64,000 bases of DNA, from contig CM066737.1 in NCBI GenBank assembly GCA_033961575.1, forward strand, positions 60,532,771 through 60,596,770, written 5' to 3'. The notes beneath the pieces are model-generated. The model did no database searches. It saw nothing but the letters and a program-made list of their open reading frames with translations, and had not been told where the DNA came from. Each line of letters begins with the position of its first letter. Position 1 is the first letter of the stretch. Made by a program: the position numbers and the translations under genes. The stretch is from Aselliscus stoliczkanus (Eukaryota > Chordata > Mammalia > Chiroptera > Hipposideridae). Below, in pieces: positions 51,276 through 61,773 of this stretch.

Positions 51276-52190
51276 ATCTCTTTTCACAGAAGTCATCATA
51301 GAGCTATCTGATAATGAGAACTTTTGACTTGAACTACAACCACATCTTTGAATTGATTCCAAACTTAATAACAATCTCAAAAGCTCTTAAGAGCCTACTG
51401 AAGTATATGTGTGTAGAATTAGTTAGAAATGCCTTTGGAAATAAAATCTATTAAGTTTTTAAGGAAATGTGAGAAGCATTTTATGTGAGTAAGAACATTT
51501 AAAAATAATTACACATGCCAACATGATGGGGCACGTCATCTAGTAGTCATGCGTGATACACCATGACTAGGACAATAGAATTGAATTTCTGCATCCCAAA
51601 CTTTACTGTCACTACATAAAAGTAACTACTCTGCTCAAAAATGCTTTCGGCAAAAACTCTAATGTTCCAAATGATCCTGCAAATCCCATTTCTATATGCT
51701 TTTCAAGTTGTTTAGTTCTGAATCAGCAATCCAAAAGTGTGTTTAAACACTGCAGGTAACCATTTCCCATGGAACAAATAGGAAGGAAATCAGGTTATGG
51801 TGAGGGCACCCAGCAGGACTCTTCTACTGTCTATTCAGTGTCAATGTAAACTGATTTCTTTAAGAAAGACACTCAGGGAAAAGAGAACAGATTGCAGGAA
51901 ACATGTTCTGCATGCAAGAAAAAGCAAAGAGATAGGATACTTGGTGATAATTATGCAAAAAGATAAAAAAACAGAGAAACAGCATAGATATAGCTTAAAA
52001 ATATTGCAGCAGGTGAAAGTTCTACAAACTGGGTATTCTTGCAGCTGCAGAAAACAGATAATACATGAGTGCTCTAGTCTGTTATCTTTCTTTTATGCAC
52101 AATAATTGCTAGCTCATAAGTTCCTGATGGTTTCTTTATCATGGATCATGTTACTTAAATTGCTATTTACCAAGCACAAGGTTTGAGCTA
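51276..52190. other. Unassigned sequence, possibly unique
   Basis: A 102-codon plus-strand frame (51797-52105) has no recognisable domain and is treated as chance. No repeat family recognised. Confidence 0.3.

Positions 52191-52231
<41 letters not shown>
52190..52231. repeat. (TAA)n microsatellite
   Basis: About thirteen AAT/TAA units. Confidence 0.95.
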
Positions 52232-52519
52232 AAGTACAGAGGAATATGTGCATTAAGAATAATCCTAAAAAAACATAAAATTCTAAGCATGTAGCTGGAA
52301 GAAATATAAAGAGCTCTGGAAATTGAGATATATTTGTGCTTACAAACTTAATTAGCTGTGTGCTAGTTAAGCAAAGCAGTTTACAGAGGGGAACATTATT
52401 GGAAACAGTAAAACCTTCCAGTCCAAACCTGAACACCAAAGGCAGCTCCTTCAGTGAATAAAATAATGCATTCTTCCACTTTGGGAAAATACAGTCACAG
52501 TTACTAGTGGGTGGATTAC

Positions 52520-53071
52520 TCTTTTGTCATTAAACTTTTTTTGACATAATTTTAAATTCATGTCCAATTGTTAGAAATAATGCAGAGATCCCTTGTGTCC
52601 TTTCCCCACGTTCCCCCATTGGTAGCGTCTTGCAAAACTATAGTTTATTTTCAGAATCAGGACATTTATATTAGTACAAAAAGCTTCATCACCACAAGGA
52701 TCTCTCACCCTTTTTTAGCCATATGTATTATTATTATTTCCTCCATCCTTCTACCCTGACTGTTGGAAACGACTAATCTTTTCTTTATTTCTGTAATTTT
52801 GTCATTTCAAGAATGTTATATAAATAAATTTTCACAATATGCAACCTTTGTAATAGGCCTTTTTCACTCCGCATAATTCCCTGGTGACTAATCCAATCAC
52901 TGTGTGTATCAATAATTCATTCCTTATTATTGTTCAGTAGTACTTCATGACATGGAAATACTACAGTTTGTTTAATCATTCACACATTGAGGGATAATTG
53001 GGTTGTTCCCAGTTTGGATTTATTATGCATAAACCTAGCATTAACATTTCCATAAGTATTTTGTATGAACA
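52520..53071 (-). mobile_element. Inverted old L1M 3' UTR
   Basis: Antisense of an old L1M 3' end: TTCATCACCACAAGGATCTCTC, AATTTTGTCATTTCAAGAATGTTATATAAAT, CAGTAGTACTTCATGACATGG, CAGTTTGTTTAATCATTCACACATTGAGGG. Its junction at about 53072 is the insertion site of the mariner. Confidence 0.7.
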
Positions 53072-53490
53072 TACGAGGTTGGACAATTAAGTTCGTGAAC
53101 TCAATCTAGAAAAAGAGCTACATACCGGGGGACTTTTGGTAAGATGGTGGAATAGATAGACAATATGCTAACTGCCTCCCAGGATAACACGAAAATTACA
53201 AATAATTTATACAACATTCAACCCTGGAAGTCCTTGGAATAATAGATGAACAGAACCTCTAAATGAAGAACTTAAAGAAGAGGCCACATTGAGTCTGGTA
53301 GGAGGGGCAGACACGAGAGAGGGTGAACCCTGTGAGGGACACCTCAGACCTGGGGAGGCTTCTCTGGTTGGGGGAGAGACCCTCCAGCTTCACACCAAGC
53401 TCACCAGCCCAGAGTTACTTTGCTGGGAAGAGCTGTTCTATGATAACTGGCAGTAGAAATGAGTGAGAACCCCCTTTGCTCAACGTGGTG

Positions 53491-53566
53491 CCGGCACTTG
53501 AGAACCAGTGGAGCCGGCACTTGAGAACCAGTGGAGCCGGCACTTGAGAACCAGTGGAGCCAGCAC
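53491..53566. repeat. Three 23-bp tandem repeats in L1-G 5' UTR
   Basis: The unit CCGGCACTTGAGAACCAGTG plus GAG starts at 53491, 53514 and 53537 with no mismatches, then a partial CCAGCAC. L1-B has a single GGAGAACTGG-like region at this place. Confidence 0.95.
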
Positions 53567-54150
53567 ACAGACTTGCTCGCCAGTGTGCACACACCTGGTC
53601 CCTGGTGGAGGGAGTAGCTGTGTGAGCCGAGCTCAGGAGCCTGCAGGGAAGGACTGAACTGAGTGCTTTGACGTGGGTACTGGTGATTTTGGGACCATTG
53701 TTTCCATCGTGGGGAGCTTGCACACGAATGGTTGAGCCCTCCCACAGAGGGTCAGGTCCAGGACTGCATTGGTCTGGTGGAAATGGTGCAGGAGTGCGTA
53801 TGTGTGTGTGCACACATGCTACCTTGGAGCCCCACCCTCCGGAATGCTTGTGCTGTGCAGCCAGGGAAACGCCTGGTGGTCACACTCCAGCTCCAATACA
53901 CTGTTCATTGAGACGTGGAAGTGTACGAGCCACCTTGGGTCCCTGCTCTCTGCACTGCATATGCAAAGTTGCCAGGCTGATGATTGGTTGTCCGGCTGCT
54001 CAGCCAGATCTGTGAGTGGCTGATTAGGACAGGCTGAGACTGGGAACTTTCCTGGGAGTGTTGGATCATGAGCTGTGTGCCTGCATGATCCAGCTGGGGC
54101 TTGCCTGTGATCTATCTAACACAACAAAGCAATCCCAGAACAACAGCCAG

Positions 54151-54990
54151 AATGAAGAAACAAAGAAACATGTCACAAGTAAGAGATCAGAAGAAACTTC
54201 TAGAAATGGAACTAAAAGAAACAGAGGGATCAACCTTTCAGAGACAGAGTTTAGAACACTGATGATAAGAATGTTTAACGAACTTAGTGAGGACAGAAGG
54301 AAGGATACAGAAATCATAAAAAACAACCAGTTAGAACTAAAGAATGCAATAACTGAAATGAAGAACACACTTGAAGAATCACCAGTAGATTAGATGAAGC
54401 AGAGGATTGGATGAGCGAATTAGAAGACAAAGTAGCAGAAATCACCTAGTTGGAACAACAACAAGAAAAAAGAATAAAAAAAAAAATGAAAATAGTTTAA
54501 GAGACCTGTGGGACAAGATGATGCGAAACAACAATTGCATCATAAAAATACAAGAAGGAGAAGAGAAGAAGCAAGGGGTCGAGAATGTATTTGAAAAAAT
54601 AATGACTGAAAACTTTCCTACCCTGGTGAAGGAAATTGACATACAGGCTCAGGACGAGCAGAGAGTTCCAAACAAGCTGAACCCAAATGGGTCTACAACA
54701 ATACATATCACAGTTAAAATGGCAAAACTTAAAGACAAAAACAGAATCCTAAAAGCAGCAAGAGAAAGACAGCAGGTTACATACAAAGAACTCCTATAAG
54801 ACTAACAGCTGACTTTTCTACAGAAACTCTGCAGGCCAAAAGGGAGTGGCAGGAGATATTCAAAGTGATGCAATATAAAGGCCTACAACCAAGATTGCTC
54901 TACCCAGCATGGCTACCACTTAAAATTGAAGGAAAAAAAAAATTCATTACCACCAAGCCAGCATTGTAGGAAATCTTAAAAGGGCTTTTT
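54151..54990 (+). pseudogene. L1-G ORF1 remnant
   Basis: The N-terminus MKKQRNMSQVRDQKKLLEME (from 54151) shifts frame at about 54230. The coiled coil continues in the 54058-54393 frame (SETEFRTLMIRMFNELSED). The RNA-binding half is open at 54407-54799 (EGEEKKQGVENVFEKIMTE, FPTLVKEIDIQAQDEQRVPN). It aligns throughout with L1-B ORF1. Confidence 0.85.
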
Positions 54991-55059
54991 TAAACAGAAG
55001 AAAGGGGTAAACAAGCTAACCTAGGAATACCAAATACAAATAACAAAATGGCAATACAT

Positions 55060-55822
55060 ATGCACCTATCAATAATCACTTTAAATGTAAATGGGCTAAA
55101 TGCTCCAATCAAATGACAGAGAGTGGCTGAGTGGATAAGAAAACAGGACCCATGTATATGCTGTTTACAAGAGACTCATCTCAGAACAAAAGACACACAG
55201 AGACTGAAAGTAAAGGGATTGAATAAGATATTTCATGCAAATGAAATGAGAAAACAAGCTGGAGTAGCAATACTTATTTCGGACAAAACAGTCTTTAAAC
55301 TTAAGTCTACAATAAAATACAAAATAGGGGGCCAGCCGAGTGGCGCTGTAGTTAAGCGCTGGCTTGGGAAGCCAGTGGCCCTGGTTCGGTCCCACATGTG
55401 AGGGCCAGTGACACTGCCCTAAAAAATAAAAATACAAAATAGGGCACTACATAATAATAAAAGGATCAATTCAACAAGAGGACATACATCTATGCAACTA
55501 ACATAGGAGCTCCTAAATATCTAAAACAGATTTTCACAGACATAAAGACAGAGATCAACAATATCACTATTATAGTAGGGGACTTCAACACCTTGTTGTC
55601 ACCAATGGACAGATCCTCCAGACAGAAAATCAACACAGAAAGAGTGGCTGTAAATGACACTATAGACCAGCTGGATGTAATCGGTATTTTTAGAGCATTT
55701 CACCCCAAAGCAACAGAGTATAAATTCTTCTCAAGTGCACATGGAACATTCTCCAAGATAGACCACATGTTAGGCCAAAAAACAAGTCTCAGTAGATTTA
55801 AGAAGATTGAAATCATATCAAG
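55060..55822 (+). pseudogene. L1-G ORF2 remnant (endonuclease only)
   Basis: The ATG at 55060 gives MHLSIITLNVNGLNAPI, then a stop. CICCLQETHLRTKDTQ and a later piece (55593 on) with [20 protein letters not shown] follow. The sequence ends at the internal junction, so reverse transcriptase and the cysteine domain are absent. A SINE interrupts it at 55329. Confidence 0.85.
55329..55428 (+). mobile_element. tRNA-derived SINE inside L1-G
   Basis: The head GGCCAGCCGAGTGGCGCTG, then hairpin, B box and body. The TSD AAAATACAAAATAGG is perfect: 55314-55328 and 55429-55443. Confidence 0.95.
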
Positions 55823-55979
55823 CAGATATATAAGAAAAACTGATGGTTGCTAGCTGGGAGGGGGTGGGGATGAGGGCGAAGGGGAAAGGATTAGACAGGA
55901 TAAATAGGTAACTACAATATTGTCACAGGGATATGAAAGGCAGTTCTGGGAATATAATTAATAATATTGTGAATATTTT

Positions 55980-56419
55980 TTTAAAAGATTTTATTGGGGA
56001 AATGGGGGAGGGGAACAGCGTTGGGGAATCGAGGAAGGGGACAAGTTGCTGTCTTTTTGTTCTTCAGTCTTGTTGCGGAGGATGTTGCTTCACTGGCCCA
56101 TGTTGGTATCGTCATTGCGCTCTTCCCGGATGAGTCAGATCCGTCGCCGGCCTCCGGATGTTGCTCACCGCGACTATTGGCAGCTCACACTGGTTGCCAG
56201 CCGCTCACACTGGGTGCCGGCCACTCACTGTAGCCTATGGCAACCCACTGCAGCATGGGCTGCAGCCTACACCATCGCTGGAGCTCGCACAGTCCAGCTC
56301 CAGGTGGAACTGTTGTTAGCTGTAGAGGGCAGTGTCACTGGCCCTCATATGTGGGATCCAAACCGGGGCCGCTGCATCCCAAAATGAGCTCTTAACCAAT
56401 GCGCCACTCGGCTAGCCCT
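55980..56419 (-). mobile_element. Long dimer-like SINE, copy 2, inside L1-G 3' UTR
   Basis: On the minus strand it has the short-SINE head and body (56325-56419), then a GC-rich repeat-motif region, a second body-like segment (complement of TTGCTTCACTGGCCCATG) and a terminal block (complement of AAGTTGCTGTCTTTTTGTTC). The TSD is TTGTGAATATTTT (55967-55979) and TTGTAAATATTTT (56420-56432). Same architecture as 35233-35695. Confidence 0.9.
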
Positions 56420-56767
56420 GTTGTAAATATTTTGTAGGGTGTCAGATGGTTGCATGTCTTGTTGGCAAGACCGCTTCAGGGATGGGGTAGAGGCTTGATT
56501 GCTGTGCTGTACACCTGAAGCTGATGTTGTATAATATTGTGTGTTAACTGTGATTGAATGTATATATATATAGTCATGGGATGTGGAGTACAGTGTGGGA
56601 GTGGAGTCAAGGGAATTGTAATAGATATGTATGATATGGGGGGGATAAGGGCAGTGAATTGGGGGAGGGGGATTGTCCCTTTGAGGGGTAAAAAGTATAA
56701 CTATTGCACTGTTTTGTAAAAAATAAATTAATTAATAATAATTTTAAAAAAGAGAGAGAGAGATCAG

Positions 56768-56770
<3 letters not shown>

Positions 56771-56797
<27 letters not shown>
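56771..56797. repeat. (CA)n microsatellite in L1-G tail
   Basis: A CA run that, with the preceding GAGAGAGA, occupies the L1-G poly(A) tail just before its 3' TSD. Confidence 0.85.
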
Positions 56798-56799
<2 letters not shown>

Positions 56800-56947
56800 C
56801 AGCTACATACTTCATTGCTGAATATCACTATAGTCACATTTGAAGTACTTCCCTTGGGAAGCTATGCACTGATGCTAGCACGGAGTCCACCCTACAAGGC
56901 AATTTTGGAACTCATTTTCTGGAATGGCCATCATAGCTGTTGTTGTA

Positions 56948-57166
56948 TTACATGTCCTGAATGTCATCAAAATGTCTTCCTTTCAATATTTCCTTTGTCT
57001 TCAGGTAAAGAAAGAAGTCATTGGTGGCCAGATCAGGTGAGTAGGGAGTGTGTTCTAATACAGTTATTTGTTTACTGGCTAAAACCTGCCTTATAGACAG
57101 TGCCATTGTCATGGTGAAATAGCCATAAATTGTTGGTGAAAAGTTCAGGTCATCTAACTTTTTCAC
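56948..57166 (-). pseudogene. Mariner transposase C-terminal remnant
   Basis: The 72-codon open piece contains HTPYSPDLATNDFFLYLKTK, the signature around the last catalytic aspartate of mariner D34D transposases (usually PYSPDLAPxDYHLF-like), then KEILKGRHFDDIQDM. The upstream NMARHTM-type residues (ALSIRQVLASKQITVLE) are diverged. The first catalytic aspartates and the DNA-binding domain are missing. Mariner transposase cuts and pastes at TA; this piece is only a fossil. Confidence 0.75.
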
Positions 57167-57310
57167 ACAGCCTTTTCAGCACTTCCAAATAGTGAACTTT
57201 GTTAACTATTTGTCCACTTGTTTAAATTCATAATGAATAATCTCTCTGATATCAAAAAACTTAGCAACATCATTGCAACAAGTTCTCGAATTTAATTGTC
57301 AGACCTCATA

Positions 57311-58190
57311 TATATTCTGGTAGTCTTCTTGGGCTCTGCTAATATACCCACTGTGGGTACATCAGGCATGTAGCTGTCGGTGGCTGTAGGATAGAGAATG
57401 TGTTGGTCCACAGGCTTTGCTGATCATGATGCTGTGAAGAGATTGGGTCTTTCACTAAGTTTAGGATGTTTTCAGCCATTATGTCTTCAAATGCTTCTGT
57501 GGCTGTCAATGGGTATGGGGTTGGAGATGGTCGGATCTCTCCTTGGTTGCACTATTGCCATTGCTGCCTGAAGATCATATTCACCAGCAGTTTTGAGGCA
57601 GGGAATCGGATGATCCACCCAGGCTCTGCTGGTGATGCTGCTGCAGGCAGATAAGGCATACTGTTGCTGACGGAAGTGAGGCAGTGGTTGATTTGCCCTT
57701 GCAGACTGTGTTAGTGATGCTCTCATGGCAGATTGTGCTACTTCTGCTGACCACTGTGAACTGGGAATTGAGTAGCCCTACTGTATTTTGTTAGTGATGT
57801 TTCCGTATGCAATTCAGCCATTGCTGCCTTTGAGTATGACTCTATCTTCCCACTGGGCTTTCCCTTTCCCAGTGACTTTCCCAACAAGATCAGAATTGTT
57901 TTCTTTCCCTTTCTGTTTTTTGTGTGTCTGTATATGCATTGTGGTTGTCAGTTGCAGGTCTCTCTGTTGTCCAGTACAGCATGTATGAAAGATTAAAAAA
58001 CAAAACACAGGGAATTCACTGCAGTGTTGTTATTCATCCCCTGAGGACCCTAGCTACTCAAACTTCTTTATACCTTTCATAGTTATTTTTTTGTAATCGT
58101 TTGTTGCATTATTTTCAGGATATTTACTTGTGTTTTTTTAAAAAAAGTCGGGTAAGGTGGTTTACTCCATCTTGTTCTGGAAGCAAAAGT
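57311..58190 (-). mobile_element. Inverted L1M-type 5' UTR, first block
   Basis: The right edge (GTTTACTCCATCTTGTTCTGGAAGC) is the antisense of an L1 5' start (CTTCCAGAACAAGATGG). The rest is GC-richer, with recurring GTTAGTGATG/GCTGGTGATGCTG motifs. The family assignment is inference from resemblance to old L1M 5' UTRs. No gene is supported. Confidence 0.5.
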
Positions 58191-58199
58191 GATCATTTT

Positions 58200-58470
58200 T
58201 ATAACATATTTCTTTGCTGATATTTTCTATTTTTTTTATTTGTTTCAAAAGAATTCAAAACTGTTTGCTGAAGAATTTTCATGATATACTACTTCTAAAA
58301 TCATTGTCAGATAATTTCAAATTCTGTTTCACCTCAGTGTTGTCATCAGTTGATTGTTTCTTTTTTCTCATTCTTATTGTAATTTCTCTGGTTCTTGGTG
58401 TAACAAGTGATTATGATTTTATCCTAGATATTTTTGGGTATTATATTAAGAGACAATGGTCCTATTGAAT
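58200..58470 (-). pseudogene. Old L1M ORF1 N-terminal remnant
   Basis: Antisense DNA with landmarks of L1M ORF1: TTTCACCTCAGTGTTGTCATCAGTTGATTG (58328-58357) and GTTCTTGGTGTAACAAGTGATTATGATTTT. It is followed (at higher coordinates) by 5' UTR-like sequence, as expected for a minus-strand L1. No open frame. Confidence 0.6.
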
Positions 58471-58495
58471 CTCCTATTGAGGTACAGTACAAGGG

Positions 58496-58497
<2 letters not shown>

Positions 58498-58536
<39 letters not shown>
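58498..58536. repeat. (TG)n microsatellite
   Basis: About eighteen TG units; a shorter TG run is at 58629-58644. Confidence 0.95.
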
Positions 58537-58539
<3 letters not shown>

Positions 58540-58702
58540 TCAACTTCCCCTTGGGCTGTGCTGACATACATCAGAAAAAGTGAAGTACGGGTTCACAATG
58601 TTTCATTGAAGACTGATGGAGGTATGAGTGTGTGTGTGTGTGTGAAAGGTAAGCTGCTCCCCTCAGCACTCCTTACACATTTCCAGTGAATTTAGGGCAT
58701 TA

Positions 58703-58923
58703 TTTACTTAGTATGATACTCTCAAGATCCATCCATGTTGTCACAATTAGCAATATTTCACCTTTTTTATGGCCAAGTAGTATTCCATTGTATCTATGTA
58801 CCACATCATCCAAACATAATAATATGAGTATACAGATGTTGTATTATGAAGTTGTACACCTGAAACTTATATAATGTTATTAACCAATGTTACCCTATTA
58901 AATGTAATTAAAGTTAAAATAAA
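58703..58923 (+). mobile_element. Short L1 insertion with 5' inversion (twin-priming type)
   Basis: The left part (about 58703-58812) is antisense L1 ORF2 C-terminal sequence (CTCAAGATCCATCCATGTTGT, AGTAGTATTCCATTGTATC). The right part (58813-58923) is sense L1 3' UTR (GAAGTTGTACACCTGAAACTTATA) with an A-rich end. Probable TSD TTAGGGCATTA (58692-58702) and TTAGAACATTA (58924-58934). This is the expected product of twin priming. Confidence 0.75.
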
Positions 58924-58934
58924 TTAGAACATTA

Positions 58935-60495
58935 ACTCACACTTCCTCTTTGTTTCTGAGTGATAAAGGTGAAAGATCAGCTACTTGCTTGGTCCCACTG
59001 ACACCAGGGAGTAGGGTAGTGGAAGGCTTACCCCACTGCTTTGTTGCTATAGGGTGGGTATGAAAGCTGAGCTTGACCCTGGTGATAATAGTGGTGAAAA
59101 GGATGAAGTGGATGCCAACTAGCCTCACCTCCCATCATCAGATTCCACCTCATTGATGTCAGATGGGGAAAGGTGTTCAGCTCCCTACTGGACATCATTT
59201 AAAGGAGATGGAGGGACAGCCAAGTGGCGCGGTGGTTAAGCACTGGCTTGGGAAGCCAGCGGCCCTGGTTCGGGTCCCACATATGAGGGCCAGTGACACT
59301 GCCCTCAATAAATACATAAATAAAAACTAAAGGAGATGAACAAGCAGATTGCTGACTATTTTGACCTAACATCACCTTGGTTTGTGTCACTGATAGTGAG
59401 CGACGGTAGATGTTCAGCTCCCCATTGGGTCCTGCTGAGACTGGTAGGAGATAAAGTGCCAATAAGCCTTGATTCACAACTCCTATTTCAGTGTCACTGT
59501 TGCCAGATGACTGTGGATGTTTAGCTCCCCATCTCCCGACCCCCCAAAACCCTGCTGATACCATAAAGAAAGTGGAGTGCTGACTAGCTCAAATACATAT
59601 CACCTTATTCAGTCTCATTGACACAAGGTGGGGGGTGTGGACATTGTTCCTCAATGAGGCCTACTGAGGCTAGGGTGAGAATAAAGTAGATAGGATACTA
59701 GCTCTGGTTCACATTACCTTGTTAACGATCTTTGGTGACAAGTGAGAGTGGGTGCTCATATTGTTGCTCAACTCCACTGTGACTACTCTGGCAGGAAAAT
59801 CTAGCATCACCTGCTTCCATTGGGGGAGAGATGGAGGGTCAGCCCTCATTCAGCTTCACTGATATTACCCCAGCATGGGAACTAAGGAGACCTCTGCTTC
59901 CAATAAGAGTTCAATGAAAGATTAGCTTCCTTCTCAATCTTGCCAGCATAATCCAAAGGGGAAATCAGAGCATCACCTGCTTCTGCCAAGCAAAGGATAA
60001 ATTAGCTCCCTGTGTAGACCTAATGACATTGCCATGCAGGGGAATCGGAGTGCCACAGCATTCTTTTGTGTAATCTAGTATCATATCAACTCCCCATACA
60101 ATCCCATTGAGATGATGGGGATTATAAGATTTTTCTGTTGGTGTTTGGTTGGAGTAAGACAGGTATTGCCAAGAAAGTTTTCTGTTCTCAGGATACACTT
60201 TTCCAGTTCCCTAGGCTAAGGGGCAAAAACCAAAAACTTTTCCTGTAGCTACTTTTGTGTGAACTGTCAGGGGAGGCTTTTGCAGCAACCTATTCAGAAT
60301 ATATGGGAGCCAATAAGCAAACCATTGGAAGTCTCTGCCATGTTGTTACTTAACTCTTGAGCTTCCTAGGTATTCCAACTTCTTTCTACCTGTTAGAGTT
60401 TTCTTATGTTTCTTTATCATGTTATACCTGAAGATATTTTTTAGTTGTAACGGTGAGTGCCTAGGAGGAATGACTTACTCCATTTTTCCCAGAAT
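58935..60495 (-). mobile_element. Inverted old L1M 5' UTR with degenerate tandem units
   Basis: The right edge (ATGACTTACTCCATTTTTCCCAGAATTGG, about 60470) is again an antisense L1 start. Inside, the phrase CAGCTCCCxxxTGG/TAGCTCCC recurs near 59179, 59415, 59521, 60005 and 60080, and CATTGACA/TCACTGAT-type phrases recur between them. I read this as degenerate tandem units of an L1M 5' UTR. A SINE splits it. Confidence 0.5.
59211..59328 (+). mobile_element. tRNA-derived SINE
   Basis: The head GAGGGACAGCCAAGTGGCGCGG, hairpin, B box GGTTCGGGTCCCAC, body and an AATAAATACATAAATAAA tail. The TSD AAAGGAGATG is perfect: 59201-59210 and 59329-59338. Confidence 0.95.
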
Positions 60496-60691
60496 TGGGT
60501 CTGTTGAATTCCTTTGGACTTAGAAAATTAACATATGGGAAATGATATGACATTGAAAATTAACTACTTAAAATGTTTGTATGATTTCTACTTACCATAT
60601 TTTGCCGTGTATAATGCACACTTTTTGTCCAAATTTGTGAGGGGAAAATAAGGGTGTGCATTATACATGGATAGTACTAATTCTGTATGTA

Positions 60692-61325
60692 CAGAATGTG
60701 CCAAAAATGTATACACATTTTAAGAAATGAAAAAACTTGCAGCTTTATTTGCAGTGGCCAAGACATGGAAACAACCAAAGTGTCTTTCAATAGATGATTA
60801 GATAAAGAAGGTGTGGTATATATACACAATGGAATACTATTCTGCCATAAGAAAAGATGAAATAATGCCATTTGCAACAATGTGGATGGATCTTGAGATT
60901 ATTATGCTAAGCAACATAAGTCAGACAGAAAAAGGCAACAACCATATGATTGCACTGATATGTGGGATATAAAACTGAGAGCAACAAAGGAACAAGACAA
61001 CAAATGAAGAAACAAAAACTCATAGACAGACACAATAGTTTAGTAGTTACCAGAGGGTAAGGAGAGATGGGAGTGGTAGATGAAGGTAAAAGGAATCAAA
61101 TATATGGTGATGGAAGGAGAACTGACTCTGGGTGGTTGAACATACAATGTGATATACAGATGATGTATTACAGAATTGCACACCTGAAACCTATATAACT
61201 TTACGAGCCATTGTCACCCAAAAAACTTTAATTAAAAAAAAAGGAAAAAAACTATTAAAATTGTAAAACTCAATAAATACTGATAACAAAAGATGAATAC
61301 AAATCACATTTTTTGTCACAGCTGG
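60692..61325 (+). mobile_element. Mariner-type MITE nested in the Tc-like element
   Basis: Left end CAGAATGTGCCAAAAATG (60692), right end complementary (ACATTTTTTGTCACAGCTGG to 61325), TA on both sides (60690-60691 and 61326-61327). Relative to copy 1, the insertion lies exactly where GTATATAAATG is split. Without the L1 it is only about 120 bp. Related to 4835-5069. Confidence 0.8.
60737..61243 (+). mobile_element. 5'-truncated L1 nested in the MITE
   Basis: Begins in ORF2 near GCAGCTTTATTTGCAGTGGCC and runs through SQTEKGNNHMIALICGI-type C-terminal sequence and the 3' UTR to TTGTCACCCAAAAAACTTTAATT plus an A tail. A short TSD GAAAAAAC (60729-60736; GAAAAAAAC at 61244-61252) fits. Confidence 0.8.
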
Positions 61326-61773
61326 TATATAAATGTTTTTAATTCTTTTATTTATGCTTATGAGTTAAAAGTGTAACTCTAGGAATCAATAATGATATCC
61401 ATATACAAAATAATAACCTGGAATGGGATCATCAGTTTTGTTGAACTTACCACAAACTTGCAATGACAAACAGCTTGTGGCCTTCTATGATGCATAAATA
61501 TCCTAAATTTGTTACTGGTACACAAAATTTCTTGTACCTTGTATCTGTTCTTGTGTTTCGTAACTATTTGTTATATAAATTTCTCACACAATAAAATGTT
61601 AAAAACTAAATGCTAAAATTGCTTTATAATACAAAACACAAGTACCTAAATGTAAGCAAATAAAAATTTGAATTAAAAAATTAAAATGAAAGACTTTTTT
61701 TCCCTGAAAGTCTGAGCTAAAAGTGTGGGTGCATATTATACATGAGAGTGTATTATACATGGCAAAATATGTA

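Larger units (their letters stand above)
53126..56800 (+). mobile_element. L1-G, internally deleted LINE-1 inserted in the mariner
   Basis: The TSD AGCTACATAC is perfect (53116-53125 and 56801-56810). The 5' start is CGGGGGACTTTTGGTAAGATGG, and the 5' UTR runs to about 54150. ORF1 remnant 54151-54990, ORF2 start 55060. At about 55822 the endonuclease sequence jumps to the 3' UTR (AAACTGATGGTTGCTAGCTGGG), losing about 3 kb. A short SINE and a long SINE lie inside. The tail has become GA/CA-rich simple sequence (56746-56797). Same subfamily as L1-B. Confidence 0.95.
53074..57308. mobile_element. Mariner element (Hsmar2-like), split by L1-G
   Basis: Left end CGAGGTTGGACAATTAAG (53074). The body resumes after L1-G at 56811 (TTCATTGCTGAATATCAC) and ends TTTAATTGTCAGACCTCA (57308). 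TA flanks both ends (53072-53073 and 57309-57310). Without L1-G, and counting its 10-bp TSD once, the element is about 550 bp, against about 1.3 kb for an intact mariner, so it is internally deleted. On the minus strand 56948-57166 reads as a transposase C-terminal piece with VLEHTPYSPDLATNDFFLY, matching the mariner catalytic region (D34D motif, YSPDL...DFFL) and FDDIQDM. It is dead as a transposase source. Confidence 0.85.
60595..61771 (-). mobile_element. Tc1/mariner-like transposon, copy 2 (host of nested insertions)
   Basis: Ends CCATATTTTGCCGTGTATAA and TTATACATGGCAAAATATG, flanked by TA (60593-60594 and 61772-61773). It is the reverse complement of copy 1 at 359-903. Without the inner mariner it is about 540 bp, the same length as copy 1. 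Confidence 0.85.

Noticed and set aside
51797..52105. 102-codon plus-strand frame
   Set aside because: No recognisable domain or neighbouring gene structure; treated as chance.
57311..60495. Possible host gene in a GC-richer stretch
   Set aside because: No long open frame; antisense L1-start motifs at both right edges and an ORF1-like block fit inverted old L1M 5' sequence better.
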